Assembly (NCBI GenBank): GCA_036260255.1
Contig: DATAAF010000107.1
Coordinates: 52,143 to 116,142, forward strand
Direction: 5' to 3'
Source of the DNA: DASZJY01 sp036260255
GTDB lineage: Bacteria; Actinomycetota; Acidimicrobiia; Acidimicrobiales; AC-14
DNA: 64,000 bases
A model generated the notes under the pieces. It was not told the DNA's origin and made no database searches. It saw nothing but the letters and a program-made list of their open reading frames with translations. Below are positions 53,004 through 60,697 of this stretch, one piece after another. Within the stretch, counting starts at the first letter, position 1, and each line of letters begins with the position of its first letter. Made by a program: the position numbers and the translations under genes.

Positions 53004-54809
53004 CTACAGGTACTGGCCCGTCCCCACCCGCTCGATGGCCCGGCCACCGGTGGCTTCGGTGCCCTCCGACAGCAGGGTGCGCACGTACACGATGCGCTCG
53101 CCCTTCTTCCCCGAGATCTTGGCCCAGTCGTCGGGGTTGGTGGTGTTGGGGAGGTCCTCGTGCTCCTTGTACTCCTGCTTGATCGACGCCACCAGGTCGG
53201 CGCAGCGGATGCCCCTGCCCTCGCCGGCGATCGTGCGCTTGATGGCCAGCTTCTTGGCCCGGCGCACGATGTTCTCGATCATCGCCCCCGACGAGAAGTC
53301 CTTGTAGTAGAGGACCTCCTTGTCACCGTTCTGGTAGGTGACCTCGAGGAACCGGTTCTCGTCGGTGTCGCCGTACATCTCCTCGACCGTGCGGTCGATC
53401 ATGGCCTCCACCGCCTTGGCCGGGTCGCCCCCGCCCAGCGTGCGCACCTCGCCCCCGTCGAGGGGCAGGTCGGGCGTGAGGTAGCGGCTGAAGATGGCCC
53501 GGGCGGCCTCCCGGTTGGGCCGCTCGATCTTGATCTTCACGTCGAGACGGCCGGGACGCAGGATGGCGGGGTCGATGAGGTCCTCGCGGTTGGAGGCGCC
53601 GATGACGATGACGTTCTTCAGGGTCTCGACGCCGTCGATCTCGGCGAGCAGCTGGGGGACGATCGTGGCCTCCATGTCCGAGGAGATGCCCGTCCCGCGG
53701 GTGCGGAAGAGGGAGTCCATCTCGTCGAAGAAGACGATGACGGGCCAGCCCTCTTCCGACTTCTCCCGGGCCCGCTGGAACACCAGGCGGATCTGGCGCT
53801 CCGTCTCGCCCACGTACTTGTTCAAGAGCTCGGGGCCCTTGATGTTGAGGAAGTAGCTGCGGGCGTGCTGGTCGCCGGTGACCTCACTGACCTTCTTGGC
53901 CAGCGAGTTGGCCACCGCCTTGGCGATGAGCGTCTTGCCGCACCCGGGAGGGCCGTACAGCAGGATGCCCTTGGGGGCGGGCAGCTTGTGCTCGTCGAAG
54001 AGGTCCCGGTGGACGAACGGCAGCTCGACGGCGTCGGTGATCTGCTCGATCTGCTGGTCGAGCCCGCCCACGTCGTCGTAGGAGATGTCGGGCACCTCCT
54101 CGAGGACCAACTCCTCCACCTCGGGCCGCGGAAGCCGCTCCAGGAGGATCGCGGCGCGGGAGTCGAGCAGGACGGTGTCGCCGGCGCGCAGCTTCTCGTC
54201 CTTGAGCTGGTCGGCCAGCTCGACCACCCGCTCCTCGTCGGCCCGCCCCACGACCATGGCCCGCCGCCCGTCCTCGAGGACCTCCTTCAGGGTGACGACC
54301 TCGCCGGACACTTCGCTCCCCCGGGCCAGCACCACGTTGAGCGACTCGTTGAGGACGACCTCCTGTCCTCGGCGCAGCTCATCGGCCTCGATCTCGGGGT
54401 GCAGGGCGACCCGCATCTTGCGCCCGGCGGAGAAGACGTCGACGGTGCCGTCGTCGTTGGTGCTCAGGTAGGTGCCGTAGGCCGACGGGGGCTGGGTGAG
54501 CTTCTCGACCTCCTGGCGCAGCTCGGCGATGTGCTCGCGCGCCTCGCGCAGCGTGTAGGTCAGCTTCTCGTTCTGGGAGACGGCCTGGGCCAGCTGGCCC
54601 TTGGTCTCGAGGAGCCGCTCCTCCAACGTCCGGACGCGCTTGGGGGCGTCCTGGAGCTTCCGCCGGAGCTGGACGACCTCTTCCTCGAGCGACTTGACCT
54701 GCTCGAGGAGGCTGCCGACCTCCTGCTCGTAGGCGGCGAGCCTGCGTTCGTACTCGGAGCTGGACGCGGAAACCACCTCCTCGGCTCTTCGCGGCCTGCG
54801 GGCCAACAT
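53004..54809 (-). CDS. arc: Proteasome-associated AAA ATPase ARC/Mpa
   Basis: 601 residues. N-terminal coiled coil (about 16-105) for Pup recognition, tandem OB folds (about 110-235), and the AAA domain with Walker A GPPGCGKT (286-293), Walker B FFDEMDSLF and arginine fingers in DPAILRPGRLD. The C-terminus GTGQYL ends in the Tyr-containing tail that docks between alpha subunits of the 20S core. It unfolds pupylated proteins and passes them to the core. Start with GGAGG 3 nt upstream of the ATG. Head of the arc-dop-pup unit. Confidence 0.95.
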   Translation of the reverse strand: MLARRPRRAEEVVSASSSEYERRLAAYEQEVGSLLEQVKSLEEEVVQLRRKLQDAPKRVRTLEERLLETKGQLAQAVSQNEKLTYTLREAREHIAELRQEVEKLTQPPSAYGTYLSTNDDGTVDVFSAGRKMRVALHPEIEADELRRGQEVVLNESLNVVLARGSEVSGEVVTLKEVLEDGRRAMVVGRADEERVVELADQLKDEKLRAGDTVLLDSRAAILLERLPRPEVEELVLEEVPDISYDDVGGLDQQIEQITDAVELPFVHRDLFDEHKLPAPKGILLYGPPGCGKTLIAKAVANSLAKKVSEVTGDQHARSYFLNIKGPELLNKYVGETERQIRLVFQRAREKSEEGWPVIVFFDEMDSLFRTRGTGISSDMEATIVPQLLAEIDGVETLKNVIVIGASNREDLIDPAILRPGRLDVKIKIERPNREAARAIFSRYLTPDLPLDGGEVRTLGGGDPAKAVEAMIDRTVEEMYGDTDENRFLEVTYQNGDKEVLYYKDFSSGAMIENIVRRAKKLAIKRTIAGEGRGIRCADLVASIKQEYKEHEDLPNTTNPDDWAKISGKKGERIVYVRTLLSEGTEATGGRAIERVGTGQYL

Positions 54810-54956
54810 ACACCTCCCCCCTGCGAACCGAGGGTACCCTGCGGTTGGTTGGTTTTCCCGGCGATTTCCGGGTAAATTTGTCTGAGACGAGGGAGGGCGC
54901 CGCGCCCACTCCCCGAACAGTCCGCACCCGACGACCACGAGGCAGGCGAGAGCAAG

Positions 54957-55193
54957 ATGACCATGAAGGTCTGGATCGACCAGGATCTCTGCACTGGCGA
55001 CGGGCTGTGCGAGGAGATCGCGCCCGAGGTGTTCACCCTCCTCGACGACGGGCTCGCCTACGTTCGCGAGAGCGGCAAGACCCTGCCCGGAGGGGTCGAG
55101 GGCCTGGCCACCGTCCCCGCCGGCCAGGAGGACGCCACCATCGAGTCCGCCGAAGAGTGCCCCGGCGAGTGCATCTTCATCGAGGTCGACTAG
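54957..55193 (+). CDS. Single-cluster ferredoxin ([3Fe-4S]/[4Fe-4S] type)
   Basis: 78 residues. VWIDQDLCTGDGLCEEIAPEVF and ECPGECIFIEV provide a C-x5-C pair and a C-x3-C pair around one Fe-S cluster, as in actinobacterial ferredoxins that feed cytochromes P450 or act as general electron carriers. The Glu-rich tail and length are normal for the group. It is divergent from arc/mpa, and the 3' repeat element begins 8 nt after its stop. Confidence 0.88.
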   Translation: MTMKVWIDQDLCTGDGLCEEIAPEVFTLLDDGLAYVRESGKTLPGGVEGLATVPAGQEDATIESAEECPGECIFIEVD

Positions 55194-55280
55194 TCGCCTT
55201 CGCAAGCGGAGCTTGCTCGGCGAGTTGATCGTGCTCCGGTCGGCCGGCGAAGCCGACCTCCCTCCGCGCTGACCCTTCTG
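55194..55280 (+). repeat. 3'-adjacent two-hairpin repeat, copy 3
   Basis: Begins 8 nt after the ferredoxin TAG: hairpin B GCAAGC-GGA-GCTTGC (55202-55216), TCGGCGAGTTGATCGTGCT, hairpin A with GGTCGGC / GCCGACC (55238-55244 and 55252-55258) and CCTCCGCGCTGACCCTTCTG. The C-to-G change in the left arm of hairpin B is matched by the complementary change in the right arm, so pairing is kept. Same order and orientation relative to the gene as copies 1 and 2. Confidence 0.7.
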
Positions 55281-55296
55281 TCGCCGCGGTCCTGGC

Positions 55297-56466
55297 TCAG
55301 AACACGCAGCTTCCAGTGCTGACGGGTCCCCTGCCGTTTCTTGCGAGGACCTTCTCGAGCTCGTCGGTCGTCAGGGCGAAGGCCTGGTCCCTCGTGATCA
55401 CCGAGATGGCGAACGCCACCCCCACCACCGAGCCGTCGGCGTTCACGACCGCCGATCCCGAGTTCCCGGGCCGGAGGGTGGCGGCCAGCACGAGCACGTC
55501 CCGGCGGATCGTGTGTTCGGCGTAGAGGTCGAGGCCCTTGGCCAGCAGCTGGCGGCGGATGAGGGCAGGTGAGACCTTGAGGTCCTCCTCCCCCTCGGGG
55601 TGGCCGAAGACGGCGGCGGTCGACCGCACGTCGGCGTCCGCCAGCGGGAGCGGCCGCTGGCCCAGGTCCCTGACCCGCAGGAGGGCCAGGTCGCGGTCGG
55701 GATCGTAGGCGGTCACGACCGCGGGCAGCCGCGAGCCGTCGGGGCGGACCACCGACGTCTGGCGCTGGCCGGCGACCACGTGGGCGTTGGTCACCACCAC
55801 CTCGGGCGCGACGGTGAAGCCGGTGCCGCGGCGGGGCAGGCGGCACGCCTCGCCCTCGATCCTCACCGTGCTGGCCGAGACCCGGGCCACCGTCTGTGGG
55901 GTCAGCCCCGACCGCCCGGGGGGGTCCATCTCGGCCAGCAGGGGGTCGAGGCTGGCGAACACCTCGGGCATGCCCGCCGGGCCGGTGAGGCGGCTGAACG
56001 CGCGGGTGGTGTCGGGGGGCGTGGGCAGGGCGGCGTCGAGGCCCCGGGCCAGGAGCGACCGGTGAGCTTGGCGGGCGAAGTAGCCGGGCGACTGGGACAT
56101 CGCCGGCAGGGCCAGCAGCCAGAACAGGAGGAGGACGGCCACCGGGCCGGCCATCGCCCCCGCCACCCGGTCACGCTCGGTCAGCTCCGGGGGCACCAGG
56201 GCCACGCGGAACACCCGCCCCATCCAGCGCCCGGCGAAGCACGCCGCGAACCCCGTGCCCACGAACAGCAGGGCCTCCAGGGCCAGGGCCGAGCCCGGGT
56301 TGGTGCGGCCGAGGGCCCGGTCGATGGCGGGCAGGACGAGCGTGACCGCCACCAGGCCCTGGGCCAGCAGCAGCCAGGCGGTGGCCCCCTCGACGAGCCC
56401 GATGCGGTACCCGCCGGCCACCGCTGACAGGAGCAGGGCGAGGATGGCGAGGTCGAGGAGGTTCAC
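55297..56466 (-). CDS. marP: MarP-like membrane serine protease
   Basis: 389 residues from GTG 56466, overlapping the trmI stop (GTGA). Four membrane helices of a CvpA-type domain (about 5-122) lead to a chymotrypsin-like domain with the triad H229 in VTNAHVVAG, D259 in DPDRDLALLRV and S336 in LRPGNSGSAV. C208 and C387, near the C-terminus, could form the disulfide known to regulate mycobacterial MarP. It acts in the periplasm on acid and oxidative stress. Convergent with the ferredoxin gene. Confidence 0.9.
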   Translation of the reverse strand: MNLLDLAILALLLSAVAGGYRIGLVEGATAWLLLAQGLVAVTLVLPAIDRALGRTNPGSALALEALLFVGTGFAACFAGRWMGRVFRVALVPPELTERDRVAGAMAGPVAVLLLFWLLALPAMSQSPGYFARQAHRSLLARGLDAALPTPPDTTRAFSRLTGPAGMPEVFASLDPLLAEMDPPGRSGLTPQTVARVSASTVRIEGEACRLPRRGTGFTVAPEVVVTNAHVVAGQRQTSVVRPDGSRLPAVVTAYDPDRDLALLRVRDLGQRPLPLADADVRSTAAVFGHPEGEEDLKVSPALIRRQLLAKGLDLYAEHTIRRDVLVLAATLRPGNSGSAVVNADGSVVGVAFAISVITRDQAFALTTDELEKVLARNGRGPVSTGSCVF

Positions 56467-57266
56467 GGCTCGGGTGCCAGGAGGCGCGCGGCGGTGAGGA
56501 AACCGGTGTGGGCCACCATGCGGTGGTCGGGGCGCACCGACTGCCCCTCGACGTGCCACGACCGCTCGAGCACCTCGATCGTCCGGGCCAGTCCGAAGCC
56601 GGCGGAGGGTAGCGACTCCCGGAGCTGGGCGACCTGACCGATGGTGGGCAGGTAGGCGGCGAGGATCGCCCCCGGGCGCATGGCGGCGGCGGCGGCGTGC
56701 TTCACCACGCGCCACGGCTCGGGCAGGTCGAGGACGACGCGGTCGAGGTTCACCTCGTCGATATCGGCATACACGTCGCGCTCCTCCACCCGATAAGGGG
56801 TGCCCTCGCCCAGGAACGAGGCGACGTTGGCCCTGGCCTTGGCGGCGAAGTCGGGCCGGACCTCGTAGCCGACCAGGTCGGCGCCCGCCCGGAGCAGGGC
56901 GATGGAGAGCGCCCCCGAGCCGACCCCCGCCTCCAGGACCCGTGCCCCGGGGAAGACGTCGGCCAGCACGAGCAGCGGGCCGATGTCCTTGGGGTAGATG
57001 ACCTGGGCGCCCCGCGGCATGGCCAGGACGAAGTCGGAGAGCGTCGGGCGCACGACCAGGTAGCGCGCGCCCGTCGCCGACCGGACGGTGAGCCCCTCCC
57101 CCTTGCCGATGATCTCGGCGTGGGGCGTGACGCCGGCATGGGTGTGGAACTCCCCTCCCTCCCTCAGCGTCACGAGGTAGCGCCGGTCCTTGGCGTCGAC
57201 GACGAGGACGCGCTCTCCGGCCGTGAACGGTCGGCTGCTGGGGACCGGCGCCGGCATCACGGCCAT
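56463..57266 (-). CDS. trmI: tRNA (adenine-N1-)-methyltransferase TrmI
   Basis: 267 residues. An N-terminal beta domain (RYLVTLREGGEFHTHAGVTPHAEIIGKGEG) precedes the Rossmann methyltransferase domain: motif I VLEAGVGSGALSIALLRAG, motif III GYEVRPDFAAKA and motif IV VLDLPEPW. It methylates A58 of tRNA T-loops. Its partners in the group marP-trmI are in the same order as in mycobacteria. GTG/ATG overlap with marP shows tight coupling. Confidence 0.92.
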   Translation of the reverse strand: MAVMPAPVPSSRPFTAGERVLVVDAKDRRYLVTLREGGEFHTHAGVTPHAEIIGKGEGLTVRSATGARYLVVRPTLSDFVLAMPRGAQVIYPKDIGPLLVLADVFPGARVLEAGVGSGALSIALLRAGADLVGYEVRPDFAAKARANVASFLGEGTPYRVEERDVYADIDEVNLDRVVLDLPEPWRVVKHAAAAAMRPGAILAAYLPTIGQVAQLRESLPSAGFGLARTIEVLERSWHVEGQSVRPDHRMVAHTGFLTAARLLAPEP

Positions 57267-57311
57267 CTTCGCGTCCCCTCGCCGCTCTCGGGGACCGCTG
57301 CCCCGAGGGGG

Positions 57312-57515
57312 TCAGCCCACGTGGTGGGTGAGGTGGGTGATCACCAGCGACTCACCCGGGCCGAGGTCCTCGGAGTAGACGACCTCGGGCTCCCTGCGGA
57401 ACACCTTGGCGAGCATCCTGAAGCCCCCCGCCACCACCCAGACGGCGAACCACGCCTTCGACCCCCCCAGCAGGCCGCGCATCGCCCCCATGCGGGTGAG
57501 CCGTGGGCGGGCCAT
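57312..57515 (-). CDS. Small conserved protein, unknown function
   Basis: 67 residues. A central hydrophobic stretch, KAWFAVWVVAGGFRMLAKVF, is followed by EVVYSEDLGPGESLVITHLTHHVG. It starts one base before the stop of the gene upstream (TGATG overlap) and is the last of three small membrane-linked genes. I do not recognise the family. Confidence 0.55.
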   Translation of the reverse strand: MARPRLTRMGAMRGLLGGSKAWFAVWVVAGGFRMLAKVFRREPEVVYSEDLGPGESLVITHLTHHVG

Positions 57516-57730
57516 CAGACCCTCCTGATCTCGATGGTGGTCGTCTTCTTCCGCCCGCGGCGCTTCCCGAGTAGGAACGAGACGGTGAGGAGGAAGAGCC
57601 CCACGCCGGCGGCGACGATCAGCGCCGGTCCCCTGGCCGCCTCCGCCGTCTCGTCGACGTGACCTTGGAGCTGGCGGATCTTGGTCTCGATCTGATCCCG
57701 GGTGATGCGGCCAGAGGTGGGGGCGGTCAT
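57515..57730 (-). CDS. DUF3618-like small membrane protein
   Basis: 71 residues. ITRDQIETKIRQLQGHVDETAEAARG resembles the opening of DUF3618 proteins (a repeated I-x-R-D-I-E-x-T-R-A-E-L pattern), then one membrane helix, ALIVAAGVGLFLLTVSFLLG, and a basic tail RRGRKKTTTIEIRRV. ATG overlaps the stop of the holin-like gene. Function unknown; such genes often accompany a phage-holin-like membrane protein, as here. Confidence 0.6.
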   Translation of the reverse strand: MTAPTSGRITRDQIETKIRQLQGHVDETAEAARGPALIVAAGVGLFLLTVSFLLGKRRGRKKTTTIEIRRV

Positions 57731-58065
57731 CCGGTGTCCTTCCGGTCGTCGGTCGCCCGGGTGCCGGCTCGCACGGCCAGGCCGGCCACCGCCCCGCAGA
57801 CGACCAGGGCGATCACGTAGGGCAGGAACGACAGGTGGCCACGGAAGGTGTCGCCGGTCTCCTCCTGGAGCAGGCGGAGACCACCGAGGACGAGCAGGAA
57901 GAGGCCGATGCCGCCCACGACGACGCCGGCGGCCCCGAACCCGAGGAAGCGGCCCAGTCCCCGGACGGGCTCGATCGTCTCCTGCTTGACGTAGCCGACG
58001 ACGAGCCGCCCGATGTCGCGGAGCAGCGTGCCGATGTCGTCGGCGTCCCGGTTTGGCTTGACCAC
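57727..58065 (-). CDS. Phage-holin-superfamily (Act_holin-like) membrane protein
   Basis: 112 residues from GTG 58065, with AAGGAG 6 nt upstream. DIGTLLRDIGRLVVGYVKQETIEPVRGLGRFLGFG is followed by two membrane helices (VVVGGIGLFLLVLGGLRLL and FLPYVIALVVCGAVAGLAVRAG). This is the actinobacterial phage-holin-family domain found on many chromosomes outside prophages; it is not evidence of a prophage. Head of the three-gene membrane cluster. Confidence 0.72.
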   Translation of the reverse strand: MVKPNRDADDIGTLLRDIGRLVVGYVKQETIEPVRGLGRFLGFGAAGVVVGGIGLFLLVLGGLRLLQEETGDTFRGHLSFLPYVIALVVCGAVAGLAVRAGTRATDDRKDTG

Positions 58066-58133
58066 GCAGTCTCCTTGTCCCGCCGCCTGCCGGCACAACC
58101 TAGATGACTGCCGTGCTGTCGCGCTGGAGTCGT

Positions 58134-58766
58134 CTAGTCCGACCCGGAGGTCGCGAGCCGGTGGGCGAGCACGGCCACCTCCTCCTCGAGCATCGCCTCC
58201 AGCAGCCGCAGGCGCTCGCCGGTCCCCGTCGCCTCCAGCAGCCGTTGGGCGTCGACCGGCCCGACGGGCGCCATGGTCGCTGCCTGCCACGCCGCCACGG
58301 CCGGGCGTTCGTCGAGCGGACCGGTGACGGGCGCGGCCGGCTCGCCCAGCTCTGCCTTCAGGGCCAGCGCCCGGCGCAGGAGGCGCTCCACCGTGTCGCG
58401 GCGGCCGCCGGCGGTCGCGCCGTCGTCCTCGTCGGAGAGCAGCTCGACGTCGGCGCGCGGGAAGGGTTCCTCTGGGAGCCAGCGCGCCACCCGGATGCGA
58501 TCGGCTCCGGCCACGAGCAGGTACCACCGGCCGTCGCCCAGGGGGACGGCTTCGACGACGCGGGCCCTGGTGCCGACGGGGAAGCGGACGTCGCCGCCTC
58601 CCACCTCGCTCCCCCGCTCGATGAGGACGACGCCGAAGTGGCCGTCCCGCGCCAGGCAGTGGTGGACGAGGGCCTGGTAACGCGGCTCGAACACGTGCAG
58701 CGGGAGGAGGGCGTGGGGGAAGAGCACCGTCCCCAGCGGGAACATCGGCAGGTCGGCGAGGGTCAC
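58134..58766 (-). CDS. Lon-protease N-domain (LonSB) protein
   Basis: 210 residues. LPMFPLGTVLFPHALLPLHVFEPRYQALV and DGHFGVVLIERGSEVGGGD are the substrate-binding N-domain of Lon; neither ATPase nor protease domain follows. Stand-alone LonSB proteins are common in actinobacteria; they may bind unfolded protein or be adaptors. Its ATG overlaps the dacB stop (ATGA). Confidence 0.85.
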   Translation of the reverse strand: MTLADLPMFPLGTVLFPHALLPLHVFEPRYQALVHHCLARDGHFGVVLIERGSEVGGGDVRFPVGTRARVVEAVPLGDGRWYLLVAGADRIRVARWLPEEPFPRADVELLSDEDDGATAGGRRDTVERLLRRALALKAELGEPAAPVTGPLDERPAVAAWQAATMAPVGPVDAQRLLEATGTGERLRLLEAMLEEEVAVLAHRLATSGSD

Positions 58767-60187
58767 CCCTCGGCGACGATGGTGGCCGGCCGGGGGGCGA
58801 GCTCCCCGGGCGGCGGGGCCTGCGGGTAGGAGCTGACGGCGTTGGCCACGCGGTCCTGCAGCCCGAACCCGGCCCCGTCGCCGGGCAGATCGTTGGCCAG
58901 CAAGGCGAACTGCACCGAGCGCCCGTCGTTGGTGGCGGCCCAGCCGGCCAGGCCGGTGACCCCCTGCAGCGACCCCGTCTTGGCCCGGATGCGGCCGGCG
59001 GCGGGACCGGCCGTGAACCGCCGGGTGAGCGTGCCGTTACGGCCGGCGACGGGGAGGCTGCGGCTGACCACGCCCTGCTCGCCGTCACGGGCGAGCACCG
59101 TCTGCAGGGCGTCGCAGCTGAGCCGGCCGGAGCGGTCGAGCCCCGAGCCGTCCGCCCACGCCAGGCCCTCGGTGCCGAGGCCGTAGGAGGCGACGGTCGA
59201 GCGGACCACCCCGAGCCCGGCGGCGGTCGTGCCCGCCCCCCCGAAGCGGGTCCCCAGCTCCTTGACCAGCAGCTCGGCGGTGAGGTTGTCGCTCTCCTGG
59301 AGCAGCACCCCCAGGACCTCTGGCAGCGGCGGGGAGTCGATGCCGGCGACGAGGGTGGTGCCGCCCGGGGCCGTGCCCTCACCCGCCTCGCCGTCCACGG
59401 CGACCCCCCTCGCCCGCAGAAGCGAGGTCAGCACGGCGGCGGCGTTGGTGGCCGGCGCGGGTGCGGGAACCTCCCGCGGCTCCCATTGCACGAAGCCACC
59501 GTTCACGGTGAGGGCGCTCTGGGGGCCGACGGCGCCCTGGGTGATGTAGCCGGGGCTCCAGGTCGGCAGGTAGCGCTGGGCGTCGTAGCGGCTCTCGTCC
59601 CCCACCACCCGCCCGGCGATGCGGCGTACACCGGCGCCCGCGATGCGGTCGGCCAGGACCTCGAGGGGCGTGGCCAGCCGGGGGCCGCGGTGGTACCCGG
59701 CCTGGGCGGCGAAATCACCGGTGGCGAGGAGAGGGTCCCCCGCGCCGACGAACCAGAGGTCGCCCCCGACCGTCCCGTCGGCGGGCGCCGCCGCCGCTCG
59801 TACCTCGGTCGTATACCGGAAGTCGGGTCCCAGCCGGGCGACGGCGACGGCGGCGGTGAGGACCTTGGTCGTCGAGGCGGGGATGAGCGCCATCGCCGGG
59901 TTCCGGGCGTACGCCACCCGGCCGCCGGGGTTGCGCACCGAGAGGCAGCTGCGGTCGCGGGCGGCGCCGAGGGCGGGCTCGGCGAGGACCCGGTCGAGCT
60001 CCGACGCCAGCCGGCGGTCGGCGACCGCGGTGGCGACGACGCCGGGCGCCCGCCGCAGGCTGAGCACGGGCGTGGACGGGGCGACCGGCGGGGCGTCGGC
60101 GGCCCCGGCGACCGGTCCCGCCGCGGCGAGCGCCGCGCCGGTCAGGGCGACGGCCGCCACCACCCCGCGGAGGACCCGGGCCGGCAT
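58763..60187 (-). CDS. dacB: D-alanyl-D-alanine carboxypeptidase/endopeptidase, PBP4 (DacB) type
   Basis: 474 residues from ATG 60187, 7 nt after TATCCT (leaderless candidate). Signal peptide (about 1-30), then a class C PBP with Ser-x-x-Lys S105-K108 in PASTTKVLTAA, SxN in LLQESDNLTAELL and KTG in RAKTGSLQGVTG. The large inserted domain between the first two motifs is characteristic of PBP4. It trims or cleaves peptidoglycan peptides in the periplasm. Overlap with the LonSB gene shows co-translation. Confidence 0.92.
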   Translation of the reverse strand: MPARVLRGVVAAVALTGAALAAAGPVAGAADAPPVAPSTPVLSLRRAPGVVATAVADRRLASELDRVLAEPALGAARDRSCLSVRNPGGRVAYARNPAMALIPASTTKVLTAAVAVARLGPDFRYTTEVRAAAAPADGTVGGDLWFVGAGDPLLATGDFAAQAGYHRGPRLATPLEVLADRIAGAGVRRIAGRVVGDESRYDAQRYLPTWSPGYITQGAVGPQSALTVNGGFVQWEPREVPAPAPATNAAAVLTSLLRARGVAVDGEAGEGTAPGGTTLVAGIDSPPLPEVLGVLLQESDNLTAELLVKELGTRFGGAGTTAAGLGVVRSTVASYGLGTEGLAWADGSGLDRSGRLSCDALQTVLARDGEQGVVSRSLPVAGRNGTLTRRFTAGPAAGRIRAKTGSLQGVTGLAGWAATNDGRSVQFALLANDLPGDGAGFGLQDRVANAVSSYPQAPPPGELAPRPATIVAEG

Positions 60188-60232
60188 CGCGGCCAGGATA
60201 GGGGCGAGGCCCGAGCGAGCGGAGGTGCGGGC

Positions 60233-60697
60233 GTGGCCGAACCGAAGGTGGCGATGGGGGGACCGGCGGGGTACTCGGGGACGCCGCTGGCCCGCAAGCT
60301 CGGGATCGCCGACGGGTCCTCGGTGGTCCTCCTCGACGCCCCCGACGGCTTCGAGGAGGTCCTTGCCGCCCCCGAGGGGGCGGCGGTGCGGCGTCGCCTG
60401 CCGCCGGCCGGACGCCGGGCGGTCGACGTCGCCGTCCTCTTCGCCACCGGGCGCGCCGACCTCGACCGCCGCTTCCCCCGGGCTGCCGCCGCCCTCCGCC
60501 CGGCCGGCGGCCTGTGGGTGGCCTGGCCCAAGCGATCGTCGGGCGTCGCCACCGACCTCACCGAGAACGTCGTCCGCGAGGTGGGCGTGGCCCACGGGAT
60601 GGTGGACAACAAGGTCTGTGCTGTCACCGACGTCTGGTCGGGGCTCCGCTTCGTCTTCCGGCTGGAGGACCGGCCTGCGCTGGAGGGCGGGGCGTGA
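60233..60697 (+). CDS. DUF3052 family protein
   Basis: 154 residues from GTG 60233. GYSGTPLARKLGIADGSSVVLLDAPDGFEEVL, then VDVAVLFATGRADLDRRFPRAAAALRPAGGLWVAWPKRSSGVATDLTENVVREVG is the complete DUF3052 pattern. Members are cytoplasmic and widespread in actinobacteria, of unknown function. The downstream methyltransferase gene overlaps its stop by GTGA. Divergent from dacB, 45 bp apart. Confidence 0.88.
   Translation: MAEPKVAMGGPAGYSGTPLARKLGIADGSSVVLLDAPDGFEEVLAAPEGAAVRRRLPPAGRRAVDVAVLFATGRADLDRRFPRAAAALRPAGGLWVAWPKRSSGVATDLTENVVREVGVAHGMVDNKVCAVTDVWSGLRFVFRLEDRPALEGGA

Noticed and set aside
57727..58065. Prophage suggested by the holin-like gene
   Set aside because: The actinobacterial holin-family protein is a common chromosomal gene, and no other phage gene is near.
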